Shown here: one piece after another, positions 47,221-55,372 of the stretch | How the letters are laid out: every line of letters starts with the position of its first letter | How positions within the stretch are numbered: the first letter of the stretch is position 1 | Assembly: GCF_029952445.1 (NCBI RefSeq) | Contig: NZ_JAQPPK010000014.1 | Span: 62,001-126,000 of the forward strand | DNA: 64,000 nt | Direction of reading: 5' to 3' | Source: Paenarthrobacter nitroguajacolicus | Lineage (GTDB): Bacteria; Actinomycetota; Actinomycetes; Actinomycetales; Micrococcaceae | The notes under the pieces: generated by a model | What the model was told of the DNA's origin: nothing | The model's database searches: none | What the model saw: the letters and a program-made list of their open reading frames with translations, nothing else | Position numbers and translations under genes: made by a program

Positions 47221-47316
47221 CGCCACCTACTTTCCGACTTAGGGCGCCCGACACGCCGTGAAGACCGGCGCGTCCCGGAGGTCGCGTGCTCAAAGTGGGT
47301 GGTGGCGGCACGCCCC
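47221..47316. repeat. ~210-bp structured repeat, copy 3 (truncated)
   Basis: First ~95 bases of the unit: CGCCACCTACTTT start, hairpin 1 (47251-47258 / 47266-47273, one mismatch) and CAAAGTGGGT core word, then divergence. It ends 15 bases before the stop of the FemAB gene. Confidence 0.7.
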
Positions 47317-47331
47317 AAAAGGGGGAGGAGG

Positions 47332-48267
47332 TTAGCGGAGCTTGTCGCGGACTTTCCGGGCCAGCTGGTAGGCGCCGTAGCGGAGTTTGTTGACCGGGAG
47401 GTCCCAAGTGCCGGGGTAGGAGACTTCGCGGCCACCGAAGGACTTTTTGAACGCCGTGAAGCCCGCCCACTTGTGGTCAGGCTGGTCCTCAGGCGCAACG
47501 CCCCAGAGGTCCACGTGCTTGAGGCCTTTTTCCTTGGCATCGGCCATCAGGGTCACAAGGAGGGGGATGCCTGCGCTGAGCTTGCGGTGGGTGTCATCCA
47601 AGGCTGCGTGGGCGTACACCCGGGTGTCGGCGGAGTCGTAGGCGAAAGCAGCCGCGATCGGCTCACCCTCAAGCTCGGCGATGAACAAGGTACCGGCACC
47701 GGAAGGCAGTAACGACGCCGCAACCTGGGTCAGGTATTCGTCACTTTGGGGCTTGAAGCCATTCCGGGCGGCCGTCAGGTGGAGGAAGTGCAGCAGGACG
47801 GAAATGTCTGCCGGGTCCTGGGAAGCCCGGAACGTCACACCCTTTTTGTGGATGTTGCGGTACAGGTTCCGGTTTGTTGGCTTCATGCCGGCGAGGACAT
47901 CCTTGAAATCCCCATCCAGGTCCACCACCCAGCTAAGTTCGGGCTGCTGGTTGACGGGCGCAGGCCGCATGCCGCGGGCACGCAGGAGGGGACCGGCGTC
48001 GGACGCTGTGAATCCTGCCGCAGCCGGTTCCATGCGGACAAAGACCGCATGCTCGGCTTTGGCCAGTTCCACCAAAGCCGCCGTCGCGGCGTCGAAGGCT
48101 TCCACGGAATCCGCCACCGGCCCGTAGGGGGCATAGATGACTTTGCCGGCCGGGTTCTTTTCCTCGATGGCGAGGAAGCTCCACCCGGGCCCGGACTTTT
48201 CGTGGACACGGCGGCCCAGGGAACGCTGGACGGCCGCCCATGCGGGCGTTTGAAGGAAAAATTCCAT
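47332..48267 (-). CDS. FemAB family peptidoglycan interpeptide bridge transferase
   Basis: 311-residue aminoacyl-tRNA-dependent (or related) transferase with two GNAT-like lobes. NRNLYRNIHKKGVTFR and the C-terminal DLWGVAPEDQPDHKWAGFTAFKKSFGGREVSYPG are characteristic of FemX-type proteins. It would add the bridge residue(s) to lipid II; the amino acid is not predictable. It starts 3 bases after manA and ends a five-gene minus-strand run. Confidence 0.88.
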   Translation of the reverse strand: MEFFLQTPAWAAVQRSLGRRVHEKSGPGWSFLAIEEKNPAGKVIYAPYGPVADSVEAFDAATAALVELAKAEHAVFVRMEPAAAGFTASDAGPLLRARGMRPAPVNQQPELSWVVDLDGDFKDVLAGMKPTNRNLYRNIHKKGVTFRASQDPADISVLLHFLHLTAARNGFKPQSDEYLTQVAASLLPSGAGTLFIAELEGEPIAAAFAYDSADTRVYAHAALDDTHRKLSAGIPLLVTLMADAKEKGLKHVDLWGVAPEDQPDHKWAGFTAFKKSFGGREVSYPGTWDLPVNKLRYGAYQLARKVRDKLR

Positions 48268-48270
48268 GCG

Positions 48271-49521
48271 TCAGTTCCCCAAGCCGGTAGTCACCGCGAA
48301 GGCAACACTTGTACCTGTGGCGCCTTGGACAGGATGGACGTTAACAGGGGCCTCGACGTCGGGGATGAACGCCGAAGCGCCACGCGCGAGCTGGAGATCG
48401 CTCTTGGGCGAGTCGAGCAGCACGGCACCGGAAACAACCACGACGACGGCGGGTCCGTTTTGTGCCAACGGCACCGGCGCTGCGTCAGGGGCGAGTTCGA
48501 TGCGCTGGAGCTGGAACTCCTTGAACGGCGGACGGTACAGTTCCTGTCCGAATTCGGTCCCGCTGGCCTCGACGCGCGGAACCCCCAGCGCTTCGAAGCG
48601 GACGGTCTTCAACAGCTCCGGAACATCGACGTGCTTGGGTGTCAGCCCGCCGCGGAGGACGTTGTCCGAGGACGCCATGACCTCGACGCCCAGCCCGTGC
48701 AGGTAGGCGTGGATGTTCCCGGCCGGCAGGTAGACAACTTCGCCGGGTTCCAGGGACAGGTGGTTCAGGAGCAAGGAGATGAGGACGCCAGGGTCCCCGG
48801 GGAACGCTTCGTTGATGTCGAGCATTGCCGTCAGGGCTTCGCGGTGCGGCTCCAACGGCGCTCCGGCGGCCAGGACCGCGACTACCTCGCCGATGGCATT
48901 GGAGACGTCGCTTCCGCCCTGGATCAGCCGGCTGAAGGCGGCCTTCAAGGCCTCGGCGTCGTCCGCCTGGCCGAGGTCGGAGACGACGTCGACGATGACA
49001 GCGGGTACATCGATGGCGGCGGAATCAAGGACCCGTGCCAGGTGTTCGAAAATGCCACGGGAATCAGCGGGGGAGCGGAAGCCACAGAGCGCCTTGAACG
49101 GCGTGAGGGCGAAAATCATCTCCGGCTTGTGGTTGTCATCGCGGTAGTTGCGTTCGGCGGCGTCGGGGGCAATTCCGGAGGCATTCTCGCGCCCAAATCC
49201 TTCGCGGGCTTGCTCCAGGCTGGGGTGGACCTGCAGGGAGAGCGGCTGCTCCGCGGCCAGGAGTTTGGTGAGGAAGGGCAAGCGGGGACCGAATTCGGTG
49301 ACGCTTTCGGACCCGAGGAAGTGCTGCGGATCCGAAGCGATCAGGGCATCCAACGGCTGGGTGACACCGTTGGGGTGTACGGCTGTGGAGGGGGAGTCCG
49401 GGTGGGCTCCGATCCACATTTCTGCCTCCGGAGCGCCCGACGCCGGCCGCCCCAACAGTCCGGCGATCGCCGTCGTCGAACCCCACGCATAGGGTCGCAA
49501 AACATTCTCAATCTGGTACAC
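48271..49521 (-). CDS. manA: Mannose-6-phosphate isomerase, class I
   Basis: 416-residue zinc enzyme interconverting fructose-6- and mannose-6-phosphate, feeding GDP-mannose synthesis. Zinc ligands are in SLQVHPSLEQA (Gln, His), the following Glu (about residue 135) and LPAGNIHAYLHG (His); ASSDNVLRGGLTPKHVDV is the PMI signature. GTG 49521 follows AAGGA. It sits after an LCP gene rather than next to whiB2/manB. Confidence 0.94.
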   Translation of the reverse strand: MYQIENVLRPYAWGSTTAIAGLLGRPASGAPEAEMWIGAHPDSPSTAVHPNGVTQPLDALIASDPQHFLGSESVTEFGPRLPFLTKLLAAEQPLSLQVHPSLEQAREGFGRENASGIAPDAAERNYRDDNHKPEMIFALTPFKALCGFRSPADSRGIFEHLARVLDSAAIDVPAVIVDVVSDLGQADDAEALKAAFSRLIQGGSDVSNAIGEVVAVLAAGAPLEPHREALTAMLDINEAFPGDPGVLISLLLNHLSLEPGEVVYLPAGNIHAYLHGLGVEVMASSDNVLRGGLTPKHVDVPELLKTVRFEALGVPRVEASGTEFGQELYRPPFKEFQLQRIELAPDAAPVPLAQNGPAVVVVVSGAVLLDSPKSDLQLARGASAFIPDVEAPVNVHPVQGATGTSVAFAVTTGLGN

Positions 49522-49571
49522 GAAAGAAAGTCCTTATCGTTGCGCTGAACGTGGGGTGGAACGGGGAGGAT

Positions 49572-51218
49572 TTACAGCGGTGCGCACTGGCCGTTGGTGG
49601 CCACGAGGTCGCGGATGCCTTGCTCATCGCCTTGGGCCTTGAGGCCATTGAGCAATTCGATGGTGATCGGCGTGCCATCCGGAGTGGTGGTCACCGGGGT
49701 GAAGTCGGCCGACGGCGAAGGCAACTGGCTCGCAGGAACCAGGCCGGTGGCCGGACCGGCGGCCATGATGCTTCCCGCGCCGGGACTGCCAAGGGAGGCG
49801 CCGTTACTGCCAGGGGACACGACGACGTCACTCGCCTTGGGGCTGTTGGAGGAGGCGAGGACTTCCTGGACCTTGGAGTGGATCAGGTCAAAATCGGGCA
49901 CCGTGGAGAACGAGGCGTCGAAGTCCGGCGGCCCGATGGTCAGGCGTTTGACAGGCTGGTTCTTGGACTTCAAGGCGAGGTCCACAAAGCTGCCCAACTG
50001 GTTGGACGAGATGTTGGAATCAACCACCTTGGTTCCGGCGTTGGCGATGTCCTCGAACTTGGTCAGGAGGGTGGCAGGGTCCAGTTGCTTGAGCATGGCC
50101 TGCTGTACGCACTGCTGGCGTGCGATGCGGGCGTAGTCGTCCACGAATTCGCGGGAACGGCCATACCAAAGGGCATGGAAGCCGTCCAAGTGCTGGTCCC
50201 CGGCCGGGATCCAGCCATCAGGCATGCCGTGGATACCGTTGGCCTCGTCAGTGACGGGGCCGCTGATCGGTACCCAGCCGCCGGCTTTGATGCGGATGCC
50301 GCCCATGGCATCGATGAGTTTGGCGAAGCCGTCCATGTCCACCAGGACATACGCCTGGACGGTGATGCCGAGGGTTCCGGACACGGCTTCCAAGGTAGCC
50401 TGCGCACCGGGGTCCTGTACGCCCGGGTAAAGGTCCTGGTATTTGTTGGTGACCTCGGTGTTGACCGCGTTGATGAGGCATTCGTCGCCGCAGTTGTAGC
50501 CCTCAGGGTAGATCTTCCGCATGGGCGATCCCTCGCTGAACTGTGCGTTCTGCAGGTTGCGGGGGACTGAAATGATTGCGCTCTCGCCCGTTTTGGCGTC
50601 AACGCTGATGACAGACAGGCTGTCCGGACGGCGTCCGGTCCGGTCGTCGCCGGCGTCGCCACCCATCATCAGGAAGTTGTAACGACCATCCACGGGGTCG
50701 ATCGAGGGGCCGGACTCGAAGATGCTGCCGATCGCGTTGCGGCTGACGTTCAGGACGTAGGCGATGTAGCCGAGGGACCCGCTCGCCAGGATAGTGGAAA
50801 CCGCCACCACCACCGCAATGATGGGGCGCATTCCGGGAGCAAGGAGCGTGGGCCTGATGATCCGCAGGGTGTTGAGGAACAGATAGGCCCAGCCCAGGGC
50901 CAGGGCCACCAGGATCACGATGATGAACAGCGATCCAACCGGGTGGGTGACGATGCTCAGCAGCATTGTCCGGTTCACGACGGCGATGGCGATGGTTACC
51001 AGCGCCAGCGCCCACACTGTGAGCGTGACGCGCAGGGCCAGGCGTCCGCGTTTTCGGTCGCCCGCAACGATCTGCGCGCTGCCGGGTACGAAGAGGGTAA
51101 GGAGGACCAGCACGAAGGCGCGTTTGGTCCGCACCGGCGCACTGGCACCGGATGGGTAGCGGACAGGATCAGTCAGGGCGGAACCGGGCTGATTCGGGTT
51201 CTTGTGCATGGTTGTCAT
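49572..51218 (-). CDS. LytR-CpsA-Psr (LCP) family cell wall protein
   Basis: 548-residue membrane protein. Basic cytoplasmic N-terminus, about four membrane helices (to about 165), then the extracytoplasmic LCP domain (about 170-410) with GDDRTGRRPDSLSVISVDAKTG, SVPRNLQ and the later GGIRIKAGG and ARIARQQ Arg residues that bind polyprenyl diphosphate. A Ser/Pro/Ala linker and short terminal domain (NGQCAPL) follow. LCP enzymes transfer wall glycopolymers to peptidoglycan. The multi-TM start, rather than one helix, is an actinobacterial variant. Confidence 0.9.
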   Translation of the reverse strand: MTTMHKNPNQPGSALTDPVRYPSGASAPVRTKRAFVLVLLTLFVPGSAQIVAGDRKRGRLALRVTLTVWALALVTIAIAVVNRTMLLSIVTHPVGSLFIIVILVALALGWAYLFLNTLRIIRPTLLAPGMRPIIAVVVAVSTILASGSLGYIAYVLNVSRNAIGSIFESGPSIDPVDGRYNFLMMGGDAGDDRTGRRPDSLSVISVDAKTGESAIISVPRNLQNAQFSEGSPMRKIYPEGYNCGDECLINAVNTEVTNKYQDLYPGVQDPGAQATLEAVSGTLGITVQAYVLVDMDGFAKLIDAMGGIRIKAGGWVPISGPVTDEANGIHGMPDGWIPAGDQHLDGFHALWYGRSREFVDDYARIARQQCVQQAMLKQLDPATLLTKFEDIANAGTKVVDSNISSNQLGSFVDLALKSKNQPVKRLTIGPPDFDASFSTVPDFDLIHSKVQEVLASSNSPKASDVVVSPGSNGASLGSPGAGSIMAAGPATGLVPASQLPSPSADFTPVTTTPDGTPITIELLNGLKAQGDEQGIRDLVATNGQCAPL

Positions 51219-51229
51219 CCGCTGCCTTC

Positions 51230-51793
51230 CTAGCGGGTGCTCCGGGCTGACGCGTTGGCCGGGGAGAAGACTTCCTCTACCTTGCGGCGAAGGTTTTCAC
51301 CCTTCTTGGTGGCCACATCATTAAGTTCCTGGGCAAACGTGAGAAGGTCGCCACGCAGCTTGGCAGCAAGTTCGTCAGTACCTGAAGCGAGCATCCGCAC
51401 TGCCAGGAGACCTGCGTTGCGGGCCCCTGCAATGGATACCGTAGCCACCGGGACACCGGCAGGCATCTGGACGATCGACAGCAAGGAGTCCATCCCGTCC
51501 AGTGTCTTCAGCGGAACCGGAACGCCAATGACCGGAAGGGGCGTCACCGAGGCCAACATGCCCGGAAGATGCGCTGCCCCGCCTGCGCCGGCGATGATGA
51601 CGCGAAGGCCGCGCTGGTGCGCAGTCTGGCCGTAGTTGATCATTTCCGTGGGCATGCGGTGGGCAGAAACAACGTCTGCCTCAAAGGGGATGCCGAATTC
51701 GGCCAGGGCATCCGCGGCAGCCTCCATGACCGGCCAGTCGGAGTCCGAGCCCATGACGAGTCCTACCAGCGGGGCTTGTGGTGTGGTGGTCAT
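51230..51793 (-). CDS. purE: N5-carboxyaminoimidazole ribonucleotide mutase
   Basis: 187-residue class I PurE, moving the carboxyl from N5-CAIR to C4 in purine synthesis. [23 protein letters not shown] and [15 protein letters not shown] are the active-site segments. The start overlaps purK by 4 bases, as usual for coupled purK-purE. Confidence 0.97.
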   Translation of the reverse strand: MTTTPQAPLVGLVMGSDSDWPVMEAAADALAEFGIPFEADVVSAHRMPTEMINYGQTAHQRGLRVIIAGAGGAAHLPGMLASVTPLPVIGVPVPLKTLDGMDSLLSIVQMPAGVPVATVSIAGARNAGLLAVRMLASGTDELAAKLRGDLLTFAQELNDVATKKGENLRRKVEEVFSPANASARSTR

Positions 51794-52977
51794 AGGGTCT
51801 CCTCGAGAGTGCTCTGGTCCGGCTTGCGGCCGTCACGGATGATGTTGGCCACGGTGGTTGCGCGCCGGCGGACGGAATCGACGTCGGAAACAGAGCTGCC
51901 GACGAGGTTGACGTGGCCGATCTTTCGGCCAGGGCGAACGGACTTGCCGTAGGAATGCACTTTGGCTGCGGGCTCGTAGGCCAGGGCCAGCGGGAAGGCT
52001 GTATAGAGATCCTGGTTTTCGCCGCCGAGGAAATTCTTCATGACCACTACGGGAGCCAGGGCATCGGTGGCACCCAGCGGCAAATCCAGAACTGCACGAA
52101 GGTGCTGCTCGAACTGGCTGGTGATGGAACCATCCTGGGTCCAGTGCCCGGTGTTGTGCGGACGCATGGCGAGTTCGTTAATCAGGAATCCTGCCCCGAC
52201 GCCCGGCGTTTCGAACAATTCGGCAGCCATCACGCCGGTGACGCCGAGTTCGTTGGCGATGCGGAGCGCGGCTTCCTCCGCGGCGGCAGCGACCTCCACT
52301 GCGATGTTCTGGGCCGGGGCGATGACTTCGTCGCAAACGCCGTCCACCTGGATGGTGTGGACAACGGGCCAGGCCCGGGACTCGCCACTGGGCGTGCGCG
52401 CAACGAGCGCGGAAAGCTCGCGGCTGAAGTCCACCTTCGCTTCTGCCAGCAGGGGGCTCGTGGCCTGGAACCAGTCATCGGTCTCCAAGGCTTCCTGGGC
52501 CGAGTCGACGATCCTGACGCCCTTGCCGTCGTAGCCTCCGCGCGGGGTCTTCAGTACTACCGGCCAGCCGATCCTGTCGCCGAACGCAACCAGTTCCTCG
52601 GTCGAGTGCACTGCGGACCATTCGGGATTGGGGAGGCCGAGGCGGTCGATGGCGGCCCGCATAACGAGCTTGTCCTGGGCGTTCACCAGGGCATCAGGGC
52701 CGGGCTGGACGTTCACGCCGGCGTCCAACAGCGCCCTCAGGTGTCCGGTGGGAACGTGTTCATGATCGAACGTCAGCACATCCAGGCCCTTTGAGAACTC
52801 CAGGAGGGCGTTCAGGTCCTTGTAGTCGCCAATGGGCGCGGTGGCTACGGCTGCAACAGCCGAAACGTCCTCGCCTTCAGCCAAAACTCGCAGTTCGAAG
52901 CCCAAGGCGGTAGCGGGCGGAGCCATCATTCGTGCGAGTTGGCCGCCGCCAACAACGCCAATTACTGGAAAAGTCAC
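51790..52977 (-). CDS. purK: N5-carboxyaminoimidazole ribonucleotide synthase
   Basis: 395-residue ATP-grasp enzyme carboxylating AIR with bicarbonate. [12 protein letters not shown] is the N-terminal fold, [13 protein letters not shown] the ATP loop, ELFETPG.G and [14 protein letters not shown] the metal/ATP region. GTG 52977 has TAGGCT at -13 to -8, one base off the strict leaderless spacing. First gene of the minus-strand run purK-purE-LCP-manA-femAB. Confidence 0.96.
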   Translation of the reverse strand: MTFPVIGVVGGGQLARMMAPPATALGFELRVLAEGEDVSAVAAVATAPIGDYKDLNALLEFSKGLDVLTFDHEHVPTGHLRALLDAGVNVQPGPDALVNAQDKLVMRAAIDRLGLPNPEWSAVHSTEELVAFGDRIGWPVVLKTPRGGYDGKGVRIVDSAQEALETDDWFQATSPLLAEAKVDFSRELSALVARTPSGESRAWPVVHTIQVDGVCDEVIAPAQNIAVEVAAAAEEAALRIANELGVTGVMAAELFETPGVGAGFLINELAMRPHNTGHWTQDGSITSQFEQHLRAVLDLPLGATDALAPVVVMKNFLGGENQDLYTAFPLALAYEPAAKVHSYGKSVRPGRKIGHVNLVGSSVSDVDSVRRRATTVANIIRDGRKPDQSTLEETL

Positions 52978-53108
52978 AAGGTTCAGCCTACCGAACCGGC
53001 GACGGGATCAATGATTCTGCCGCTCATTCGGTGCCTTTTATGATCCGTTCCAGACGGTATATCGGCGTTCTCACAGCGTACTCCCGGGCAGCGCTTGGAA
53101 ATCGGCGC

Positions 53109-53114
53109 TAAAAT
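53109..53114 (+). promoter_or_regulatory. -10 box TAAAAT of the GtrA gene
   Basis: Would place transcription start near 53121, 37 bases before ATG 53158. Confidence 0.4.
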
Positions 53115-53157
53115 GGTGAAGGCCCATCGGCCCACTTTTCAACGGCCATGGAGGGTC

Positions 53158-53724
53158 ATGATCACCACACTTGCAGATCGCATCCGCGGACTTGCTTCGC
53201 TTTTCTGGCGCGAAGTTGCCAAGTTCGGCGCTGTGGGTGGTGTTGCGTTCGTTATTGACAACGGCCTCACGTACTACCTCATGCATGGGCCCATGACTGA
53301 CAGCCCGTCCAAGGCGCGCTTCGTTGGGGCCGTGGTGGCAACGATCTTCTCGTGGATCGCCAACCGGTTCTGGACTTTCAGGCATCGCCGGCAGGACAAC
53401 GTCGTTCGCGAGTTCGTGATGTTCATCATTATCAATGGAATCGGCATCGGCATCTCGACCGGTTTCACGTTCATTGCCAACTACTGGTTGAACATTACGG
53501 ACAAGAACATGCTTTTCGCAGCCGGTGTGGTTGGCATCCTTGTAGCGACTGTGGTCCGGTTCTTTGCCTACCGGTTCCTGGTCTTCAATAAGGAACTCGA
53601 CCAGGAACCCGAGTTCTCGCATGACCACGAGCTTCTTGACATGCACCACAAGGCCAAAGCCGGGGCGGAAGCGGGAGCAGGGAACCCTTCAACAGGCGAG
53701 TTTCCCTCAGTCAAGAAACCCTGA
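53158..53724 (+). CDS. GtrA family membrane protein
   Basis: 188 residues, four membrane helices (from about 20), matching GtrA/DPMS-like proteins that help move lipid-linked sugars across the membrane. KFGAVGGVAFVIDNGLTYYL, ATIFSWIANRFWTFRHR and VVRFFAYRFLVFN are the three conserved blocks. A His-rich, then Ala/Gly-rich C-terminal tail follows. ATG 53158 is next to GGAGGG (3 bases); a longer frame from 53095 is less likely. No gtrB is adjacent. Confidence 0.88.
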   Translation: MITTLADRIRGLASLFWREVAKFGAVGGVAFVIDNGLTYYLMHGPMTDSPSKARFVGAVVATIFSWIANRFWTFRHRRQDNVVREFVMFIIINGIGIGISTGFTFIANYWLNITDKNMLFAAGVVGILVATVVRFFAYRFLVFNKELDQEPEFSHDHELLDMHHKAKAGAEAGAGNPSTGEFPSVKKP

Positions 53725-53742
53725 AGTATTACGCCTGAGGCA

Positions 53743-54438
53743 TTAAGGTCGGCTGATCCGCTCGTTGTCGAGGAGATGCTCGGTGACGTCCACATCTTCA
53801 TGGACAAGCACAACGGAGCCATCTCCCTTCCATGCGCCAAGCGCGGCGGAAAGACATGATTCCAGTCCTTCTCCTGCGCGTACCAGGAGGCGGACGCCGG
53901 GTTCTTGTGGCGCTGCGAATTCCTCCAGAAGCGCCGAATGCGGGTGCTCGGCAGCGGCCCTCACTGCAGTGGTCCCGGCTTCGGGTTCGTTGTGGGCCAT
54001 GAACACGTCGCCATGGGAGCGGACTTCCGCCGCATAATCCACGACGCCGGATGGCAGTTCGCCGGGCCAGCGCATCGCAAGTGCCGCGAGCGGCACGGCC
54101 ACAACGGCGTCGAACCCGGTCCCGGCGCCGTCGTCGGGCTTGTCGGTGACCAGCAGATCGGCGGAGGTGCCGTCCAGGACCACTTCCATGCCCAACTGCC
54201 AGGCGGCCAGGGCCCATACGAAGGACTTCCAGTGGGCCGGGAGGTCCAGGCGGATGGCCATCCCTGGTTCGGCGTCGAGCTCGTCCTGCAGAAGGTTGCT
54301 TGTTTTTGCCACCCAGTTGTCGAAGACCCGGCCTGAGAGTTCCACGCGCTCGGAATCAGGGCCGTACCAGGTGAGCCTGGGAGAGGTGGAATGCCCGGAC
54401 CTGAGGGCGGTCATCAAGTTCTCTGCGGGAATGCTCAT
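53743..54438 (-). CDS. TIGR03089 family protein
   Basis: 231-residue protein of unknown function in Actinobacteria, resembling the N-terminal part of acyl-CoA/AMP-ligases: LTWYGPDSERVELSGRVFDNWV and AAWQLGMEVVLDG are the conserved pieces. No AMP-binding loop is present, so it is unlikely to be an active ligase. ATG 54438 has CAAGAT at -12 to -7, a weak leaderless-type box. It is convergent with GtrA. Confidence 0.82.
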   Translation of the reverse strand: MSIPAENLMTALRSGHSTSPRLTWYGPDSERVELSGRVFDNWVAKTSNLLQDELDAEPGMAIRLDLPAHWKSFVWALAAWQLGMEVVLDGTSADLLVTDKPDDGAGTGFDAVVAVPLAALAMRWPGELPSGVVDYAAEVRSHGDVFMAHNEPEAGTTAVRAAAEHPHSALLEEFAAPQEPGVRLLVRAGEGLESCLSAALGAWKGDGSVVLVHEDVDVTEHLLDNERISRP

Positions 54439-54625
54439 GCGTCAATCTTGCCACGGCGTTCCCGCGCCACTCCCGGGAAGCAGGGGGTGAATGTGAATTG
54501 CGACACACCGAAGTTTGTCCATTCGCTGGGCGTCCCGGAGGCCTTCCTGCGATTCCCGCGGAAATTCAACGAAAGTTAACCTCAACCGATTCGACGCTTC
54601 CGTTTCCCGCCGGAATCCGCGAAAA

Positions 54626-54650
54626 GCCACGCCCGGATGTTGGGCGTGGC
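54626..54650. terminator. Hairpin in the whiB upstream region
   Basis: Perfect 9-bp stem GCCACGCCC/GGGCGTGGC with a 7-base loop; no T-tract. Could end readthrough or act as an upstream element. Confidence 0.4.
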
Positions 54651-54695
54651 GCATCCCACGTTTCCACAGATTCTTGATTATTATCCCGGCGCGGC

Positions 54696-54725
54696 TTGAC
54701 TGCCGGGTAGTTACACACGTGTAAT
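54696..54725 (+). promoter_or_regulatory. Promoter and palindromic operator of whiB
   Basis: TTGACT (54696-54701), 18-base spacer, TGTAAT (54720-54725). An inverted repeat TTACAC-AC-GTGTAA (54711-54724) overlaps the -10, so a bound regulator would block RNA polymerase. The leader to ATG 54816 is about 85 bases. Confidence 0.6.
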
Positions 54726-54815
54726 TAGTAATCAACGCCGCTGCACAGACAACCGGAACACCACCGGGAATCGGAAATACATCCACGCAGCAGCTGCAAA
54801 CTCAGGAGGGACGCC

Positions 54816-55361
54816 ATGGGGCAAGCGTTGCGTATCCAGGAAGATGCAGTCGTCGCAGAACATGCGTCGGTGAAATACCGTTCGCGGGAAGTGCCAGGAG
54901 ACTGGTACGTGGACCCGGCTGATCCGGAAGCGGCGGACCGTTACAACCAGAATGTGCAGCAGTCTTTGGAGGACCAGGCAACAGCCCTCCTTGCAGCACA
55001 CGAGGCACTGATCGGTGACCTCCCGGCTGGTCCGGAAGACGACCTCGACGATCCTCCCATGGAGCTGCGCCGTCCGCTTGAGGCGCCCGGACAGCCTGTG
55101 TGGATCGGCCTCCCCGGCCAAGGGGACTTCGATGACGAAGGTGAACTTGGCTGGCAGACGGATGCGCTGTGTGCGCAGACCGATCCGGAAGCGTTTTTCC
55201 CCGAAAAAGGTGGATCAACCCGGGATGCCAAGAAGGTCTGCGGAGCGTGCAACGTCCGCTCGCAGTGCTTGGAGTACGCTCTGGCCAATGACGAGCGGTT
55301 CGGTATTTGGGGCGGGCTTTCCGAGCGGGAGCGCCGTCGGCTAAGGAAGCGAGCGGTCTAA
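54816..55361 (+). CDS. whiB2: WhiB family iron-sulphur transcriptional regulator (WhiB2/WhmD type)
   Basis: 181 residues. The C-terminal ~75 residues are a standard WhiB domain: cluster ligands C119, C142, C145, C151, the GIWGG turn (164-168) and the basic tail RRRLRKR. WhiB2 proteins control septation and sporulation-like processes. The N-terminal ~105 residues are an unusual acidic extension. ATG 54816 follows AGGAGGG, so the extension is very probably translated. It heads the GT2/DUF5719 cluster; the next start is 12 bases after its stop. Confidence 0.93.
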   Translation: MGQALRIQEDAVVAEHASVKYRSREVPGDWYVDPADPEAADRYNQNVQQSLEDQATALLAAHEALIGDLPAGPEDDLDDPPMELRRPLEAPGQPVWIGLPGQGDFDDEGELGWQTDALCAQTDPEAFFPEKGGSTRDAKKVCGACNVRSQCLEYALANDERFGIWGGLSERERRRLRKRAV

Positions 55362-55372
55362 TTCTCAAGGAA

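Larger units (their letters stand above)
54439..54815. other. Intergenic region upstream of the WhiB gene
   Basis: About 375 bases, no supported gene. It holds a hairpin at 54626-54650 and the whiB promoter/palindrome at 54696-54725. The rest shows no other structure I can support. Confidence 0.6.

Noticed and set aside
46515..47470. Minus-strand frames across the ~210-bp repeats giving similar peptides in each copy
   Set aside because: The peptide similarity follows from the DNA repeat itself; frames shift between copies (211 versus 209 bases), and no start signals are present.
47746..49548. 600-codon open frame antisense to manA and the FemAB gene
   Set aside because: Composition is a reverse-complement echo of two well-supported proteins; no Shine-Dalgarno or TANNNT box.
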